Notes: a model not told the origin generated them from the letters alone. DNA of 64,000 nt from Halomonas sp. SSL-5 (GCF_030708455.1 NZ_JAUYWF010000003.1:186001-250000); one strand, 5' to 3'. Shown: positions 20,642 through 30,683, numbered from the stretch's first letter. Program-made: numbers and translations.

Positions 20642-21619
20642 ATGAAAGCACCCGTTCGCATTGCCATTACTGGCGCCGCCGGCCAGATCAGCTATTCCCT
20701 GGCCTTCCGCATCGCCTCCGGCGACATGCTGGGCAAGGACCAGCCGGTCATCCTGCAGCTGCTCGAGATCACCCCGGCCATGGACGCCCTGAATGGCGTG
20801 GTCATGGAGCTCAACGATTGCGCCTTCCCGCTGGTGCAGGAGATCGTCGCCACCGACGATGCCAACGTCGCCTTCAAGGACGCCGACTTCGCCCTGCTGG
20901 TGGGTGCCCGTCCGCGCGGCCCGGGCATGGAGCGCAAGGACCTGCTGGAAGCCAACGCGGCGATCTTCTCCGTGCAGGGCAAGGCGCTGAACGACAACGC
21001 CAGCCGTGACGTCAAGGTGCTGGTGGTGGGCAACCCGGCCAACACCAACGCCCTGATCGCCTCCTGCAACGCGCCGGACCTGGATGCCAAGCAGTTCACC
21101 GCCATGACTCGCCTGGACCACAACCGCGCCCTGACCCAGCTGGCCCAGAAGACCGGCAAGCACGTCAACGATGTCGAGAGCATGATCATCTGGGGCAACC
21201 ACAGTGCCACCCAGTACCCCGACATCGCCCACTGCAAGGTGGATGGCAAGCCCGCCGCCGAGCTGGTCGAGCGTGACTGGTACGAGAACACCTTCATTCC
21301 GGACGTGCAGCAGCGCGGTGCCGCCATCATCAAGGCCCGTGGCGCCTCCTCCGCGGCCTCCGCGGCCTCTTCCGCCATCGACCACATGCGCGACTGGGCG
21401 CTGGGCACCGACGGCAAGATCGTGAGCATGGCGATTCCCGCCGACGGCAGCTACGGCGTCGAGCCGGGCATCATCTACTCCTACCCGGTGACCTGCCAGG
21501 GCGGCAAGTACGAGATCGTCCAGGGTCTGGACGTCGATGCATTCAGCCGCGAGCGGATGAACGCCACCGAGCAGGAGCTGCGTGAAGAGCGCGCCGCGGT
21601 CGAGCACCTGCTGGGCTGA
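20642..21619 (+). CDS. mdh: malate dehydrogenase (NAD)
   Basis: Oxidises malate to oxaloacetate in the TCA cycle. The 325-residue product belongs to the MDH group shared by many proteobacteria and actinobacteria. Visible are the nucleotide-binding [17 protein letters not shown], the substrate loop [28 protein letters not shown] and the catalytic histidine in [11 protein letters not shown]. The ATG at 20642 is preceded by AAGGAG. It is monocistronic, with a promoter candidate upstream and a strong bidirectional terminator downstream. Confidence 0.96.
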   Translation: MKAPVRIAITGAAGQISYSLAFRIASGDMLGKDQPVILQLLEITPAMDALNGVVMELNDCAFPLVQEIVATDDANVAFKDADFALLVGARPRGPGMERKDLLEANAAIFSVQGKALNDNASRDVKVLVVGNPANTNALIASCNAPDLDAKQFTAMTRLDHNRALTQLAQKTGKHVNDVESMIIWGNHSATQYPDIAHCKVDGKPAAELVERDWYENTFIPDVQQRGAAIIKARGASSAASAASSAIDHMRDWALGTDGKIVSMAIPADGSYGVEPGIIYSYPVTCQGGKYEIVQGLDVDAFSRERMNATEQELREERAAVEHLLG

Positions 21620-21654
21620 ACCCCAGTTTGAAGCTGTAAGCTTTAAGCCGTAAG

Positions 21655-21690
21655 AAAAACCCCGCCAGGCCATGCCTGAGCGGGGTTTTT
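21655..21690. terminator. bidirectional terminator between mdh and the HAD phosphatase gene
   Basis: AAAAACCCCGC and GCGGGGTTTTT form an 11-base-pair stem with an inner CAGGC/GCCTG stem. The A-run on the left and T-run on the right suit both converging genes. A run of 8-base AAGCTGTA-like imperfect repeats precedes it (about 21630-21654). Confidence 0.88.
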
Positions 21691-21726
21691 GTATTGCCGT
21701 CCCTCTGCCGTTGTCTGCCTACCGTC

Positions 21727-21739
21727 AGGGACTGTCCCT
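21727..21739. repeat. 13-base palindrome AGGGACTGTCCCT
   Basis: A perfect palindrome with a one-base centre in the short gap after the mdh terminator. Similar intergenic palindromes often belong to dispersed repeat families; only one copy was noticed here. Confidence 0.4.
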
Positions 21740-21756
21740 TGGCACCTGCGCCCGGA

Positions 21757-22413
21757 TCAGTCCCTCAGGCTGATGATCCTCCAGCCGCGGGCCTCGGCCA
21801 CCTCGCGCAGGCTGGGGTCGGGGTCGACGGCCACCGGGTACTCGACGACCTCCAGCAGCGCCAGGTCGTTGTGGGAGTCGCTGTAGAACCACGCCTCGTC
21901 CAGGGTCTGGTCCTTGTCGGCCAGCCACTCCTCCAGGCGCTTCACCTTGCCCTCGCGGTAGCTGGGCGTGCCGCTCACCCTGCCGGTGTAGTGGCCGTCG
22001 ACGATCTCGGGCTCCACCGCAATCAGGTCATCGACGCCCAGCCGCTCGGCGATGGGGCCGGTGATGAAGCGGTTGGTGGCGGTGATGATCAGCAGGGTGT
22101 CGCCGCGGGAGCGGTGGCGGGCCAGCAGCTCCTCGCCCTTGTTCAGGATATGCGGCTCGATCTTGCTGGCCATGAACTGCTGGTGCCAGGCGGCGAGCTG
22201 CTCGGGGCTGTTCTCGGCCAGGGGCCTGAGCGCGACTTCCAGGAAGGCGTGGATATCCAGGGTGCCGGCCTCGTAGTCGGCCAGGAAACGGTCGTTGGCC
22301 TCGCGGTAGGCCACCGGGTCGACGGCGCCCTGCTCGAGCAGGAACTCGCCCCAGGCATGGTCGCTGTCGATCGACAGCAGGGTATTGTCCAGGTCGAAGA
22401 TGGCCAGGCTCAC
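21757..22413 (-). CDS. HAD-superfamily IB phosphatase
   Basis: A 218-residue phosphatase with the HAD motif [17 protein letters not shown] (nucleophile and acid/base aspartates), motif [10 protein letters not shown], a motif III lysine in [11 protein letters not shown], and motif [13 protein letters not shown]. This is the SerB-like IB subgroup (CicA/YfhB type) that acts on small phosphomonoesters such as phosphoserine or phospholipid-derived substrates. The start is a GTG at 22413, giving [13 protein letters not shown] with a GGGGAG site upstream; longer reading upstream would enter the rppH promoter region. It is divergent from rppH, as in pseudomonads. Confidence 0.85.
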   Translation of the reverse strand: MSLAIFDLDNTLLSIDSDHAWGEFLLEQGAVDPVAYREANDRFLADYEAGTLDIHAFLEVALRPLAENSPEQLAAWHQQFMASKIEPHILNKGEELLARHRSRGDTLLIITATNRFITGPIAERLGVDDLIAVEPEIVDGHYTGRVSGTPSYREGKVKRLEEWLADKDQTLDEAWFYSDSHNDLALLEVVEYPVAVDPDPSLREVAEARGWRIISLRD

Positions 22414-22567
22414 GGAAACTCCCCAGATAGCTGACAAGGTGGATGGAAAGCCGGCGATTATGGCAGATGGCGTGATCCCCTGCATCACTGCGGCGGAAGG
22501 CGTATTGATGCGCTTCACGGCCTTGTGGAAGAATGGCGGCAATACTGGATTCAACAAGGTGAAGTCC

Positions 22568-23059
22568 GTGATCGACGCTGACGGCTTTCGCCCCAACGTT
22601 GGCATCATCATCGCCAACGACCAGGGGCAGCTGCTTTGGGCGCGTCGGGTAGGGCAGAATGCGTGGCAGTTTCCCCAGGGAGGCATCAAGGCTGACGAGA
22701 CACCCAAACAGGCGCTATTTCGAGAGCTCCATGAGGAGATCGGCCTGTGCGCCGATGACGTCGAGATCCTTGCCTGCACCCGGGGGTGGCTGCGCTATCG
22801 CCTGCCGCGACGCATGATTCGCACGCATTCCCGGCCGGTGTGTATCGGCCAGAAACAGAAGTGGTTCCTGCTCCGGATCCGCTGCCAGGAGAGCCAGATC
22901 TGCATGGATCTTTCCGAGAAGCCGGAGTTCGATGGCTGGCGTTGGGTCAGCTACTGGCATCCGCTGGCGCAGGTGGTGCCCTTCAAGCGTGAGGTCTATC
23001 GTCGCGCCCTGAAGGAGCTCTCGCCGCGCGCCCAGCGCCTGGCGCTGGGGCACGGCTAG
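22568..23059 (+). CDS. rppH: RNA pyrophosphohydrolase
   Basis: Nudix enzyme that removes pyrophosphate from mRNA 5' ends and so triggers RNase E decay. The 163-residue product begins [17 protein letters not shown], the hallmark N-terminus, read from a GTG at 22568 behind AAGGTG; a second GTG at 22559 would add three residues. The Nudix box is [20 protein letters not shown] and so on. It precedes ptsP, a conserved pairing in gammaproteobacteria. Confidence 0.94.
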   Translation: MIDADGFRPNVGIIIANDQGQLLWARRVGQNAWQFPQGGIKADETPKQALFRELHEEIGLCADDVEILACTRGWLRYRLPRRMIRTHSRPVCIGQKQKWFLLRIRCQESQICMDLSEKPEFDGWRWVSYWHPLAQVVPFKREVYRRALKELSPRAQRLALGHG

Positions 23060-23151
23060 CGCCTGAGGGGCCAGCGATGGTAATGAACCACGGCCGGGGG
23101 AGGGAGTCTCACGGCCGAGGTCCTGGCTATCTCTCGGCACCATCGTCTGGC

Positions 23152-23203
23152 GTCCAACTACAACACCGTGCAACGACAACAGAACGTCCAACGACAACAG
23201 GGA
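23152..23203 (+). repeat. short tandem repeats upstream of ptsP
   Basis: Three adjacent 16-18-base units beginning GTCCAACTACAAC, GTGCAACGACAACAG and GTCCAACGACAACAG fill the space before the ptsP start. They could be an unstructured leader segment; no known regulator site was recognised. Confidence 0.55.
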
Positions 23204-23215
23204 TACCCGCTCGAC

Positions 23216-25474
23216 ATGCTCGAGGTCTTGCGCCGCATCATCCAGGAAGTCAACGGGGCCCGCAGCCTGGACGCGGCGCTCTCCACCATGGTGCGCCGCA
23301 TTCGCAAGGCGATGCAGACCGACGTCTGCTCCTTCTACCTGTTCGACGAGGAGATCGACCGCCTGGTGCTGATGGAGACCATCGGCCTGCGCACCCAGGC
23401 GGTGGGACAGGTCACCCTGCCCATCGGCGAGGGGCTGGTGGGCCTGGTGGCCAGGCGCGAGGAGCCGCTCAACCTGGAGGATGCCCGGGCGCACCCCCAG
23501 TTCCTCTACTTCGAGTCCACCGGCGAAGAACGCTACTTCAGCTTCCTCGGCGTGCCCATCATCCACCAGCGCCGCATGCTCGGTGTGCTGGTGGTGCAGC
23601 AGGCCGAGAAGCGCCGCTACGGCGAGGAGGACGAGGCCTTCCTGGTCACCATGGCCGCCCAGCTGGGCGGCGTGCTGGCCCATGCCCTGGCCACCGGCAA
23701 CCTGACGCGGCCCAGCCTGGAGGGCCAGGTGCAGTTCAAGGGCGTGGCGGCCTCGCCGGGGATGGCCATCGGCGAGGCGGTGGTGATCGCTCCGCCCGCC
23801 GACCTCGACAGCGTGCCCGACCTGATTCCCACCGATGTCGACTACGAGATCACCCGCCTCAAGGAGGCGATCAGCCGTGTGCGCGAGGAGATTCGCGCCG
23901 CCGCCGCCCGCCTGGCCAACCGCATCTCCGCCCAGGAGCTGGCGCTGTTCGAGGTCTACCAGCAGATGCTCAGCGAGGCGGCGCTCTCCCAGGAGGTGGT
24001 GAAGCGCATCCGCGAGGGGCAGTGGGCGCCGGGGGCCCTGGCCGATGTGGTCAAGCGCCATGTGCAGTATCTTGAGCGGGTCGACGACGACTACCTCCGC
24101 GAGCGCTCCGCCGACGTCCGCGACCTGGGCCGGCGGGTGCTGGCCCACCTCCAGGAAGAGACCCCCCAGACTCCCAGCGTCTATCCCGAGCGCACCATCC
24201 TGGTGGGGGACGAGCTGAGCGTGGCGCTGCTCGGCGAGGTGCCCCGCGAGAAGCTGGTCGGCCTGGTCTCGGTGCGCGGCTCCAGCACCTCCCATGTGGC
24301 CATCCTGGCCCGGGCCATGGGCATCCCCACGGTGCTGGGCATGGTCGACCTGCCGCTGCCGCGACTCTCCGGGGCACAGCTGATTCTCGATGGCCACCGC
24401 GGGCGGCTGTTCATCCGCCCCGGCCAGGAGCTGCTGACCCATTACGCCAGCATGATGGCCGAGGAGGAGGCGCTGGCCGAGGTGCTCGAGCATGAGCAGC
24501 ACCTGCCCAGCCGCACCCCGGACGGTTACGACATGCCGCTGATGGTCAACACCGGCCTGGCGGTGGACGCGGTGGCCTCGCTCAAGCCGCGCATCAGCGG
24601 GGTGGGGCTGTACCGTACCGAGGTGCCCTTCATGGTCACCGAGCGCTTCCCCGGCGAGCAGGAGCAGACCCGCCTCTACCGCGACCAGCTCGAGAGCTTC
24701 GCGCCGCTGCCGGTGGTGATGCGCACCCTGGATATCGGCGGCGACAAGGACCTGCCCTACTTTCCCATCGAGGAGGCCAACCCCTTCCTCGGCTGGCGTG
24801 GCATCCGCGTGACCCTCGACCACCCCGAGGTGCTGATGGTGCAGCTGCGCGCCATGCTGCGTGCCTCCCAGGGGCTCGACAACCTGCAGGTGCTGCTGCC
24901 CATGATCACCAATGTCGACGAGGTCGATGCCGCCCAGCGGCTGCTCGAGCGCGCCATCGTCGAACTGGGCGAGGAGGGCGTGGTGGTGACGCGTCCCAGG
25001 GTGGGGGTGATGATCGAGGTGCCGGCGACGCTCTACCAGCTCGACGCCCTGGCCGCACGCGCCGACTTCTTCTCGGTGGGCAGCAACGATCTGACCCAAT
25101 ACCTGCTGGCGGTGGATCGCAACAACCCTCGGGTCGCCGACCTCTACGACGCCTGCCATCCGGCGGTGCTCTCCGCCATGGCCACCCTGGCCAGCGAATC
25201 GCGGCGCCTCGAGATGCCGGTCTCGGTGTGCGGTGAGCTGGCAGGCGACCCCGCCGGCGCGCTGCTGCTGATGGGCATGGGCTTCGGCGCCCTCTCCATG
25301 AACGCCCCCAGCCTGCCACGGGTGCGCGCCGCCATTCGCCGCGTGTCGCTGGAGGATGCCCAGCAGCTGGTGGCCCAGACCCTGCGCCTCGACTCCCCCG
25401 GCGAGGTGCGCCGCCACCTCGACCTGCGCATGGACGAGTGGGAGCTTACCCACCTGCTGCCGCCCAGGGATTGA
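23216..25474 (+). CDS. ptsP: PTS-Ntr enzyme I (PEP-protein phosphotransferase)
   Basis: First enzyme of the nitrogen phosphotransferase chain; it moves phosphate from PEP to NPr. The 752-residue product has an N-terminal GAF domain (about residues 1-150, MLEVLRRIIQEVNGARSL start as in homologues), the phosphohistidine domain with H360 in SSTSHVAIL, and the PEP-utilising barrel ending with GSNDLTQYLLAVDRNN and the cysteine loop VCGELAGDP. An upstream in-frame GTG at 23168 would only add a repeat-derived QRQQNVQRQQ tail. NPr and EIIA-Ntr are not in this window. Confidence 0.95.
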   Translation: MLEVLRRIIQEVNGARSLDAALSTMVRRIRKAMQTDVCSFYLFDEEIDRLVLMETIGLRTQAVGQVTLPIGEGLVGLVARREEPLNLEDARAHPQFLYFESTGEERYFSFLGVPIIHQRRMLGVLVVQQAEKRRYGEEDEAFLVTMAAQLGGVLAHALATGNLTRPSLEGQVQFKGVAASPGMAIGEAVVIAPPADLDSVPDLIPTDVDYEITRLKEAISRVREEIRAAAARLANRISAQELALFEVYQQMLSEAALSQEVVKRIREGQWAPGALADVVKRHVQYLERVDDDYLRERSADVRDLGRRVLAHLQEETPQTPSVYPERTILVGDELSVALLGEVPREKLVGLVSVRGSSTSHVAILARAMGIPTVLGMVDLPLPRLSGAQLILDGHRGRLFIRPGQELLTHYASMMAEEEALAEVLEHEQHLPSRTPDGYDMPLMVNTGLAVDAVASLKPRISGVGLYRTEVPFMVTERFPGEQEQTRLYRDQLESFAPLPVVMRTLDIGGDKDLPYFPIEEANPFLGWRGIRVTLDHPEVLMVQLRAMLRASQGLDNLQVLLPMITNVDEVDAAQRLLERAIVELGEEGVVVTRPRVGVMIEVPATLYQLDALAARADFFSVGSNDLTQYLLAVDRNNPRVADLYDACHPAVLSAMATLASESRRLEMPVSVCGELAGDPAGALLLMGMGFGALSMNAPSLPRVRAAIRRVSLEDAQQLVAQTLRLDSPGEVRRHLDLRMDEWELTHLLPPRD

Positions 25475-25488
25475 CCCGGCCTCGTTGC

Positions 25489-25695
25489 CGTAGGAGCGCG
25501 ATTTATCGCGCGTTGCTTTGGCCATCGCCGAATAATCGCTCCCACCATTCGGCCATGGGAGCCACCATCAAGGTGTAGCCCGCATTGTGGGAGCCCGATT
25601 TATCGGCGATGAGGGTTGGCGCCGCTGGGTGGTCCTGTCGCTATCCTGTAAGCGCGTGGCGGCATTCGTATCGCGCAGAATCTGCGCTCCTACAT
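25489..25695. repeat. cluster of four REP-like elements in alternating orientation
   Basis: Between convergent ptsP and the NRDE gene lie a forward copy (25489-25512, CGTAGGAGCGCGATTTATCG), an inverted variant (25521-25545, ATCGCCGAATAATCGCTCCC), a forward variant (25583-25610, GTGGGAGCCCGATTTATCGG) and an inverted copy (about 25663-25695, ending CTGCGCTCCTACA). The arrangement resembles BIMEs. The family recurs at 3391, 16158, 29153 and 34610. Confidence 0.7.
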
Positions 25696-26451
25696 GCTGA
25701 GCCTTGTTTCACCCTCTTCTACGCCCCCCGGCCCGAAGCGCCTCTCGCCGATCTCCATGCGCCCGCTGGCGTGCCAGCCGAGCCAGGTCATGGCCCGGGT
25801 GCCGTACTGTTCGCCGATGATGAAGGGGGAGGAGAGGGTTCGCTCCAGCTCGAGGCCCACGCCGGTATCCGGCAGGGCGCGGTCATCGGCGGGGTGCGGG
25901 TCGGCCATCACCGCCAGGGCGTCTTCCGGCCAGCGGCCGTGGCGCAGGGCGGTGCCAAGCCCCTGGCGGGCGTCGATCAGCTTCGGCCAGGGGGTGTCGA
26001 GGGAGGCGTTGGAGAGGCCGTGGGTGCCGAGCGGCACCTCGCGAAGCACGCAGCCCTCCCGTCCGCGGTGCAGATGCCACAGCCGCTCGCCGTCGCCGGC
26101 CAGCAGGTTGAAGCCGGCATGGCGCAGGGCGTCGCCACGCTCGAGCCGGGCCAGCCAGCCGCCAAGGTCGGGATGGGTGAGCGCGTCATACACCAGGCCG
26201 CCGCGGCTCGGCGCCCCGTCGGGCACACGCAGCTCGGGGTCGCGCACGTTGGTCAGCGCCGCGAAGCGCCCGCGGCGATGCACCGCCAGCCAGGTACCAC
26301 CGGCTTCAAGGTCGCGCCCGCCGATGATCTCGGGGGCATCGTCCCAGGCGGCCAGCGGTGCGGCGGGGCGGGCGTGGAACTCGTCGCGGTTGGCGACCAG
26401 GCGCAGGGGCCAGGCGCTACCGGGGCGGTGGTCGAAGGCAATCAGGCACAT
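25690..26451 (-). CDS. NRDE / TANGO2 family protein
   Basis: A 253-residue protein that begins MCLIAF and contains the family NRDEF motif (VANRDEFHARP), the GGRDLEAGGTWLAV segment and ALTNVRDP. The cysteine at position 2 and the fold suggest an Ntn-hydrolase-like origin. The family has been linked to haem and lipid handling, but no bacterial reaction is established to my knowledge. It commonly sits near ptsP and lgt in related genomes. It is divergent from the receiver-protein gene. Confidence 0.82.
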   Translation of the reverse strand: MCLIAFDHRPGSAWPLRLVANRDEFHARPAAPLAAWDDAPEIIGGRDLEAGGTWLAVHRRGRFAALTNVRDPELRVPDGAPSRGGLVYDALTHPDLGGWLARLERGDALRHAGFNLLAGDGERLWHLHRGREGCVLREVPLGTHGLSNASLDTPWPKLIDARQGLGTALRHGRWPEDALAVMADPHPADDRALPDTGVGLELERTLSSPFIIGEQYGTRAMTWLGWHASGRMEIGERRFGPGGVEEGETRLSM

Positions 26452-26558
26452 GCGGCCAGCTTAGCGGCTCGCTGCCGGGCGGGGAAGCGCCTGCGATGAC
26501 AGCGCCCGTGAGCCGGCGTACACTCGAGCGCTACCTCGTTAACGGCCAAGGATGACGG

Positions 26559-27560
26559 ATGCGAGACGAGTCGAGGCGCGCCCGGCGCCTTCCAATACTC
26601 ATCGTGATGGCGCTGCTGGTCCAGCTGCTCCTGCTGCTGGCCGGTGGCGGTATCCTGCTGTTCCACACCGGCGGGTCGGCTGCCTGGCTGATGGTGCTGC
26701 TGCTGGTCGCCAGCCTCAACCTGATACTGGTGGTGCTGCAGCCCAGCTGCTGGCGGCGCGACCCGCAGGCCGAGCCGCCCGCCGAGGCCCCCGAGCGACG
26801 CCGAATGGTGCAGGACTCGGTTGCCGAGCCCTCGGTGACCGAGGAGCGGCTGCGTCGGCAGGTGCGCGACCTGGAAGACGACCTCGCGCACCGTGAGCAG
26901 CGGCTCTCTCGTCTGGCGGCCGGGCGTGAAAGGGCCCGCGAGGAGTCGCGGCTCAAGTCGGACTACCTGACCCTGATGAGCCGCGAGCTGCAGCGGCTAC
27001 GCCTGCGCATCGAGGAGCTTGCCGGCGAGCAGGCGCCGACCCCGGCGGCCGGTCACCGCATGGCCGATGAGCTGCGCGAGCGCCTCGCCGACCTGACCGA
27101 GCTGCTCGAGGGGCTGGCCGGTGAGCGCCAGCCGCCATCGTCGCGTGCGGCCGCTCGCCCGGGCCGGGTGCTGATCGTCGACGATGGCCCGGTCAACCTG
27201 ATGCTGGCGCGGCAGGTGCTGGAGCGCGAGGGGCTCGAGGTCACCACCGTGACCTCGGGGGCCGAGGCCCTGGCCCTGCAGGAGGAGGAACACTTCGACC
27301 TGGTGCTGATGGATATCTTCATGGAGGGCATGGACGGCATGGAGGCGAGCCGCCGCTGGCGCGAGCACGAGCGTGCCCGGCACGTCGCCGCCGGCAGCGT
27401 GCTGGTGGCGCTGACCGCCAACGCCAGCGATGCCGACCGCCGGCGCTTCGCCGAGGCCGGGCTGGATGACTTCCTGGCCAAGCCCTACCGCCCCCAGGAG
27501 CTGGTCGAGCGGGTCGCCCGCTGGCTCCCCGAGCGCCTGGTGGAGCGCGGCACCCCATGA
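26559..27560 (+). CDS. membrane-anchored receiver protein with a degenerate kinase H-box
   Basis: A 333-residue protein with two membrane helices (about 11-35 and 41-61), a long coiled coil (about 92-185) and a C-terminal response-regulator receiver domain (about 203-325). The receiver keeps D208/D209, the phospho-acceptor D252 (LVLMDIFM), T287 (ALTAN) and K308 (LAKPY). Residues 131-144 (RLKSDYLTLMSREL) resemble a histidine-kinase H-box, but the phosphorylatable histidine is R142, and no ATPase domain follows. It therefore looks like a hybrid kinase that has lost kinase function. The ATG has AAGGA upstream. The stop overlaps the TSUP permease start (ATGA). Confidence 0.8.
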   Translation: MRDESRRARRLPILIVMALLVQLLLLLAGGGILLFHTGGSAAWLMVLLLVASLNLILVVLQPSCWRRDPQAEPPAEAPERRRMVQDSVAEPSVTEERLRRQVRDLEDDLAHREQRLSRLAAGRERAREESRLKSDYLTLMSRELQRLRLRIEELAGEQAPTPAAGHRMADELRERLADLTELLEGLAGERQPPSSRAAARPGRVLIVDDGPVNLMLARQVLEREGLEVTTVTSGAEALALQEEEHFDLVLMDIFMEGMDGMEASRRWREHERARHVAAGSVLVALTANASDADRRRFAEAGLDDFLAKPYRPQELVERVARWLPERLVERGTP

Positions 27561-28351
27561 GCCTGCTGCCGGTGATTGTCGGCTACCTGGCACTGGGGGC
27601 CGTGGCCGGGACCATGGCCGGGCTGTTCGGCGTGGGCGGCGGGCTGATCATCGTGCCGGCGCTGGTCTTCGCCTTCGGCCTGCAGGGCGTGCCCGCGGAG
27701 GTCACCATGCACCTGGCGGTGGGTACGTCGCTTGCCACCATCGTGGTCACCGGTGCCTCCTCGGCCTGGGGCCACTACCGCCGTGGCAGCATCCATCGCC
27801 AGTGGTTCCTGGCCCTGCTGCCCGGGCTGCTGCTGGGGGCCGTGGCCGGGGTATTCGTCGCCGACGGCCTCTCCGCGGGTAGCCTCGGCACGCTGTTCGG
27901 TGTCTTCGTGCTGGTGATGGCGGTGCGCATGGCGCTTTCGCGTGGGCCACGCCCCGGCAGCGTGGCGCCGGGGCGGGCGGTGATGGCCGCCGCCGGCGGG
28001 GTGATCGGCGGCGTCTCGGCGCTGTTCGGCATCGGAGGCGGCACCCTCTGCGTGCCCTGGCTGACCCGCTGCGGGGCGCCCTTGACCCAGGCCGTGGGCA
28101 CCTCCGCCGCCTGCGGGATTCCCATCGCCCTGTTCGGCGCGGCCACCTTCATGGTGCTGGGCTGGGGCAATGCGCTGCTTCCCCCCGGCGCCGTGGGCTT
28201 CGTGATGTGGCCGGCCCTCGCGGGCATCGTGCTGGCCAGCGTTCCCTGCGCGCGACTCGGCGTGTGGCTCGCCCATCGCCTGCCGGCCAGGGTGCTGCGC
28301 CTGGCCTTTGCCGCCCTGCTGGCCTCCGTCGGCCTTACCTTCGTGATTTGA
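27557..28351 (+). CDS. TSUP (TauE/SafE) family permease
   Basis: Inner-membrane anion permease family, 264 residues with about eight hydrophobic segments. The two internal repeats each carry the signature glycine cluster: [15 protein letters not shown] near residue 22 and [15 protein letters not shown] near residue 155. Members export or import sulfite, sulfonates or sulfur-containing organics; the substrate here is unknown. It is coupled by a four-base overlap to the receiver protein, which may regulate it. Confidence 0.85.
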   Translation: MSLLPVIVGYLALGAVAGTMAGLFGVGGGLIIVPALVFAFGLQGVPAEVTMHLAVGTSLATIVVTGASSAWGHYRRGSIHRQWFLALLPGLLLGAVAGVFVADGLSAGSLGTLFGVFVLVMAVRMALSRGPRPGSVAPGRAVMAAAGGVIGGVSALFGIGGGTLCVPWLTRCGAPLTQAVGTSAACGIPIALFGAATFMVLGWGNALLPPGAVGFVMWPALAGIVLASVPCARLGVWLAHRLPARVLRLAFAALLASVGLTFVI

Positions 28352-28358
28352 GGATTCC

Positions 28359-29156
28359 ATGCTTTCCTATCCTGATATCAACCCCGTAGCGATCTCCCTC
28401 GGCCCCTTCCAGGTTCACTGGTATGGCCTGATGTATGTGGTGGGCTTCGTCGCCGCCTGGTTCCTGGGGCGTCGCCGCGCCGCGCGCATCGGGCTTTCCC
28501 CCGACGACATCGGCGACCTGCTGTTCTACGCCGCCCTGGGCGTGGTGCTGGGCGGCCGGCTGGGCTATGCGCTCTTCTACGGCCTGGACCAGTGGCTGGC
28601 CGACCCGCTGTGGATCGTGCGGGTGTGGGATGGCGGCATGAGCTTCCACGGCGGCCTGCTCGGCGTGCTGGTGGCCGCCTGGTGGTTTGCCAGGAAGAAG
28701 GGCCTGGCCTTCCTGACCCTCACCGACTTCGTCGCCCCGATGGTGCCCATCGGCCTGGGGGCCGGGCGCATCGGCAACTTCATCAATCGGGAACTGCCCG
28801 GCCGCGTGACCGAGATGCCCTGGGGCATGCCGTTCCCCGGTCTCGGGCCCGAGGCGCGTCACCCCAGCTCGCTCTACGAGGCGGCTCTGGAGGGGGCGGT
28901 ACTGTTCGTGGTGCTGTGGTTCGTTACCGCCACCCCGCGCCGCCGCGGCCTGGCCTCGGGACTCTTCCTCGCGCTCTACGGCGCCTTCCGTTTCCTGGTC
29001 GAGTTCTACCGCCTGCCGGATGCCCATATCGGCTACCTGGCCTTCGACTGGTTCACCATGGGCATGCTGCTGACCATGCCGATGATCGCCGCCGGCCTGG
29101 GGCTGATCGCCTGGTCGCGCCGCCAACCCGTCGATGCCCGTATCGGCACCCCGTAG
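28359..29156 (+). CDS. lgt: prolipoprotein diacylglyceryl transferase
   Basis: Adds diacylglycerol to the lipobox cysteine of prolipoproteins in the inner membrane. The 265-residue, seven-helix protein shows [12 protein letters not shown] and the Lgt signature [14 protein letters not shown]. It follows the TSUP gene by seven bases and precedes thyA, as in many gammaproteobacteria. Confidence 0.96.
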   Translation: MLSYPDINPVAISLGPFQVHWYGLMYVVGFVAAWFLGRRRAARIGLSPDDIGDLLFYAALGVVLGGRLGYALFYGLDQWLADPLWIVRVWDGGMSFHGGLLGVLVAAWWFARKKGLAFLTLTDFVAPMVPIGLGAGRIGNFINRELPGRVTEMPWGMPFPGLGPEARHPSSLYEAALEGAVLFVVLWFVTATPRRRGLASGLFLALYGAFRFLVEFYRLPDAHIGYLAFDWFTMGMLLTMPMIAAGLGLIAWSRRQPVDARIGTP

Positions 29157-29181
29157 GAGCGCGATTTATCGCGCGATACGG
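29153..29181 (+). repeat. REP-like palindromic element
   Basis: CGTAGGAGCGCGATTTATCG then CGCGATAC, starting at the lgt stop codon. This is the clearest copy of the family; the arms GCGCGAT/ATCGCGC pair around TT. It sits in the short gap before thyA and so may affect the thyA leader. Confidence 0.75.
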
Positions 29182-29219
29182 TAGAATTTTGTCCCTGCAT
29201 TCATCAGCCAGAGAACACC

Positions 29220-30041
29220 GTGACCGACGAAACCCTGCCCGCCCTGGAACAGCCCTACCTCGACCTGATGCGCCAGGTGCTCGACCAAGGGGTCGAGCGC
29301 GATGATCGCACCGGGGTAGGCACGCGCTCGATCTTCGGCCACCAGATGCGCTTCGACCTGGCCCGCGGCTTCCCGCTGCTGACCACCAAGAAGCTGCATA
29401 CCCGCTCGATCTTCCACGAGCTGCTGTGGTTCCTGGCCGGCGACACCAATATCGCCTACCTCAAGGAAAATGGCGTGCGGATCTGGGACGAGTGGGCCGA
29501 CGACAACGGCGACCTTGGCCCCATCTACGGCTATCAATGGCGCAGCTGGCCCGACCCTCGCGGCGGCCACGTCGATCAGATCGCGCAGCTGCTCGAGCAG
29601 CTGCGCGTGAATCCCCGGTCGCGGCGGCTGATCGTCTCCGCCTGGAATCCCGCCCTGGTCGACGAGATGCAGCTGCCGCCGTGCCACTGCCTGTTCCAGT
29701 TCTATGTGGCCAATGGCAGGCTCTCCTGCCAGCTCTACCAGCGCAGCGCCGATATCTTCCTGGGCGTGCCCTTCAATATCGCCAGCTACGCCCTGCTGAC
29801 CCAGATGGTCGCCCAGGTGGCGGGCCTCGAGCCCGGCGAGTTCATCCACACCCTGGGCGACGCCCACCTCTACCTGAACCACCTGGAGCAGGCCGAGGAG
29901 CAGCTGGCACGCACGCCGCGCCCGGCGCCCAGGTTGGTGCTCGACCCGAGCGTCAGCGACCTGTTCGCCTTCGGCATCGAGCATATCGCCATCGAAGGCT
30001 ATGATCCCCATCCGCATATCAAGGCCGAGGTGGCGGTATGA
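29220..30041 (+). CDS. thyA: thymidylate synthase
   Basis: Makes dTMP from dUMP using methylenetetrahydrofolate. The 273-residue product has [33 protein letters not shown] and the catalytic cysteine in [12 protein letters not shown]. The start codon is GTG. The stop overlaps the folA start by four bases (ATGA), coupling dTMP synthesis to dihydrofolate recycling. Confidence 0.97.
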   Translation: MTDETLPALEQPYLDLMRQVLDQGVERDDRTGVGTRSIFGHQMRFDLARGFPLLTTKKLHTRSIFHELLWFLAGDTNIAYLKENGVRIWDEWADDNGDLGPIYGYQWRSWPDPRGGHVDQIAQLLEQLRVNPRSRRLIVSAWNPALVDEMQLPPCHCLFQFYVANGRLSCQLYQRSADIFLGVPFNIASYALLTQMVAQVAGLEPGEFIHTLGDAHLYLNHLEQAEEQLARTPRPAPRLVLDPSVSDLFAFGIEHIAIEGYDPHPHIKAEVAV

Positions 30042-30580
30042 GCCAGCCTGACCCCGTGTCCCAGGACACCCTCATCCCCGTCGCCATGATCGCCGCCATG
30101 GCGAAGAACCGCGTGATCGGCGTCGACAACCAGCTTCCCTGGTACCTGCCCGAAGACCTCAAATTCTTCAAGCGCATGACCCAGGCCAAGCCTCTGGTGA
30201 TGGGGCGCAAGACCTTCCAGTCCATCGGCCGGCCGCTGCCCGGGCGGCTCAATATCGTGGTCACCCGCGACAGCGAGTTTGCCCACGACGGCGTGCGCGT
30301 CTGCCATGACCTGCCATCCGCCCTGGTCCTAGCCGACCAGCAGGCCATCATCGATGGCGTGGAGGAGATCATGGTGATGGGCGGCGGCGAGATCTACGCC
30401 CAGGCCCTGCCCCATGCCAGCCGCCTCTACCTCACCGAGGTGGATGTCGAGGTGGAGGGCGATGCCCGCTTCCCCGAGATCGATTCCGCCGAGTGGGAGG
30501 AGGTCCAGCGCGTGCCGGGCAGCCCCGCCGAGGGACAGCCCGCCTACGACTTTGTCGAGTATCGTCGTCACGAAGGGTAG
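30038..30580 (+). CDS. folA: dihydrofolate reductase
   Basis: Reduces dihydrofolate, the by-product of ThyA, back to tetrahydrofolate. The 180-residue product has [21 protein letters not shown], the active-site aspartyl/glutamyl position in [10 protein letters not shown] (E rather than the E. coli D), [16 protein letters not shown] and [13 protein letters not shown]. The N-terminal 14 residues extend beyond E. coli FolA. Confidence 0.95.
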   Translation: MSQPDPVSQDTLIPVAMIAAMAKNRVIGVDNQLPWYLPEDLKFFKRMTQAKPLVMGRKTFQSIGRPLPGRLNIVVTRDSEFAHDGVRVCHDLPSALVLADQQAIIDGVEEIMVMGGGEIYAQALPHASRLYLTEVDVEVEGDARFPEIDSAEWEEVQRVPGSPAEGQPAYDFVEYRRHEG

Positions 30581-30683
30581 CGCCGCGCGGCTGTCGGCGG
30601 CCGACGACATTTGTCATGGGCGCGCATCTGGCACAGACTTGATGGTAACGCCTGTATCACAGAGCCTGCGGGAGGAGACCGGT

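Noticed and set aside
23168-23215. GTG-started extension of PtsP (QRQQNVQRQQ)
   Set aside because: It is encoded by the local tandem repeats and lies outside the conserved MLEVLRRI start.
22715-25525. A 936-codon open frame antisense to ptsP
   Set aside because: It is the mirror of a GC-rich coding sequence; its translation is rich in H, G, L and Q without family motifs, while ptsP on the other strand is complete and unmistakable.
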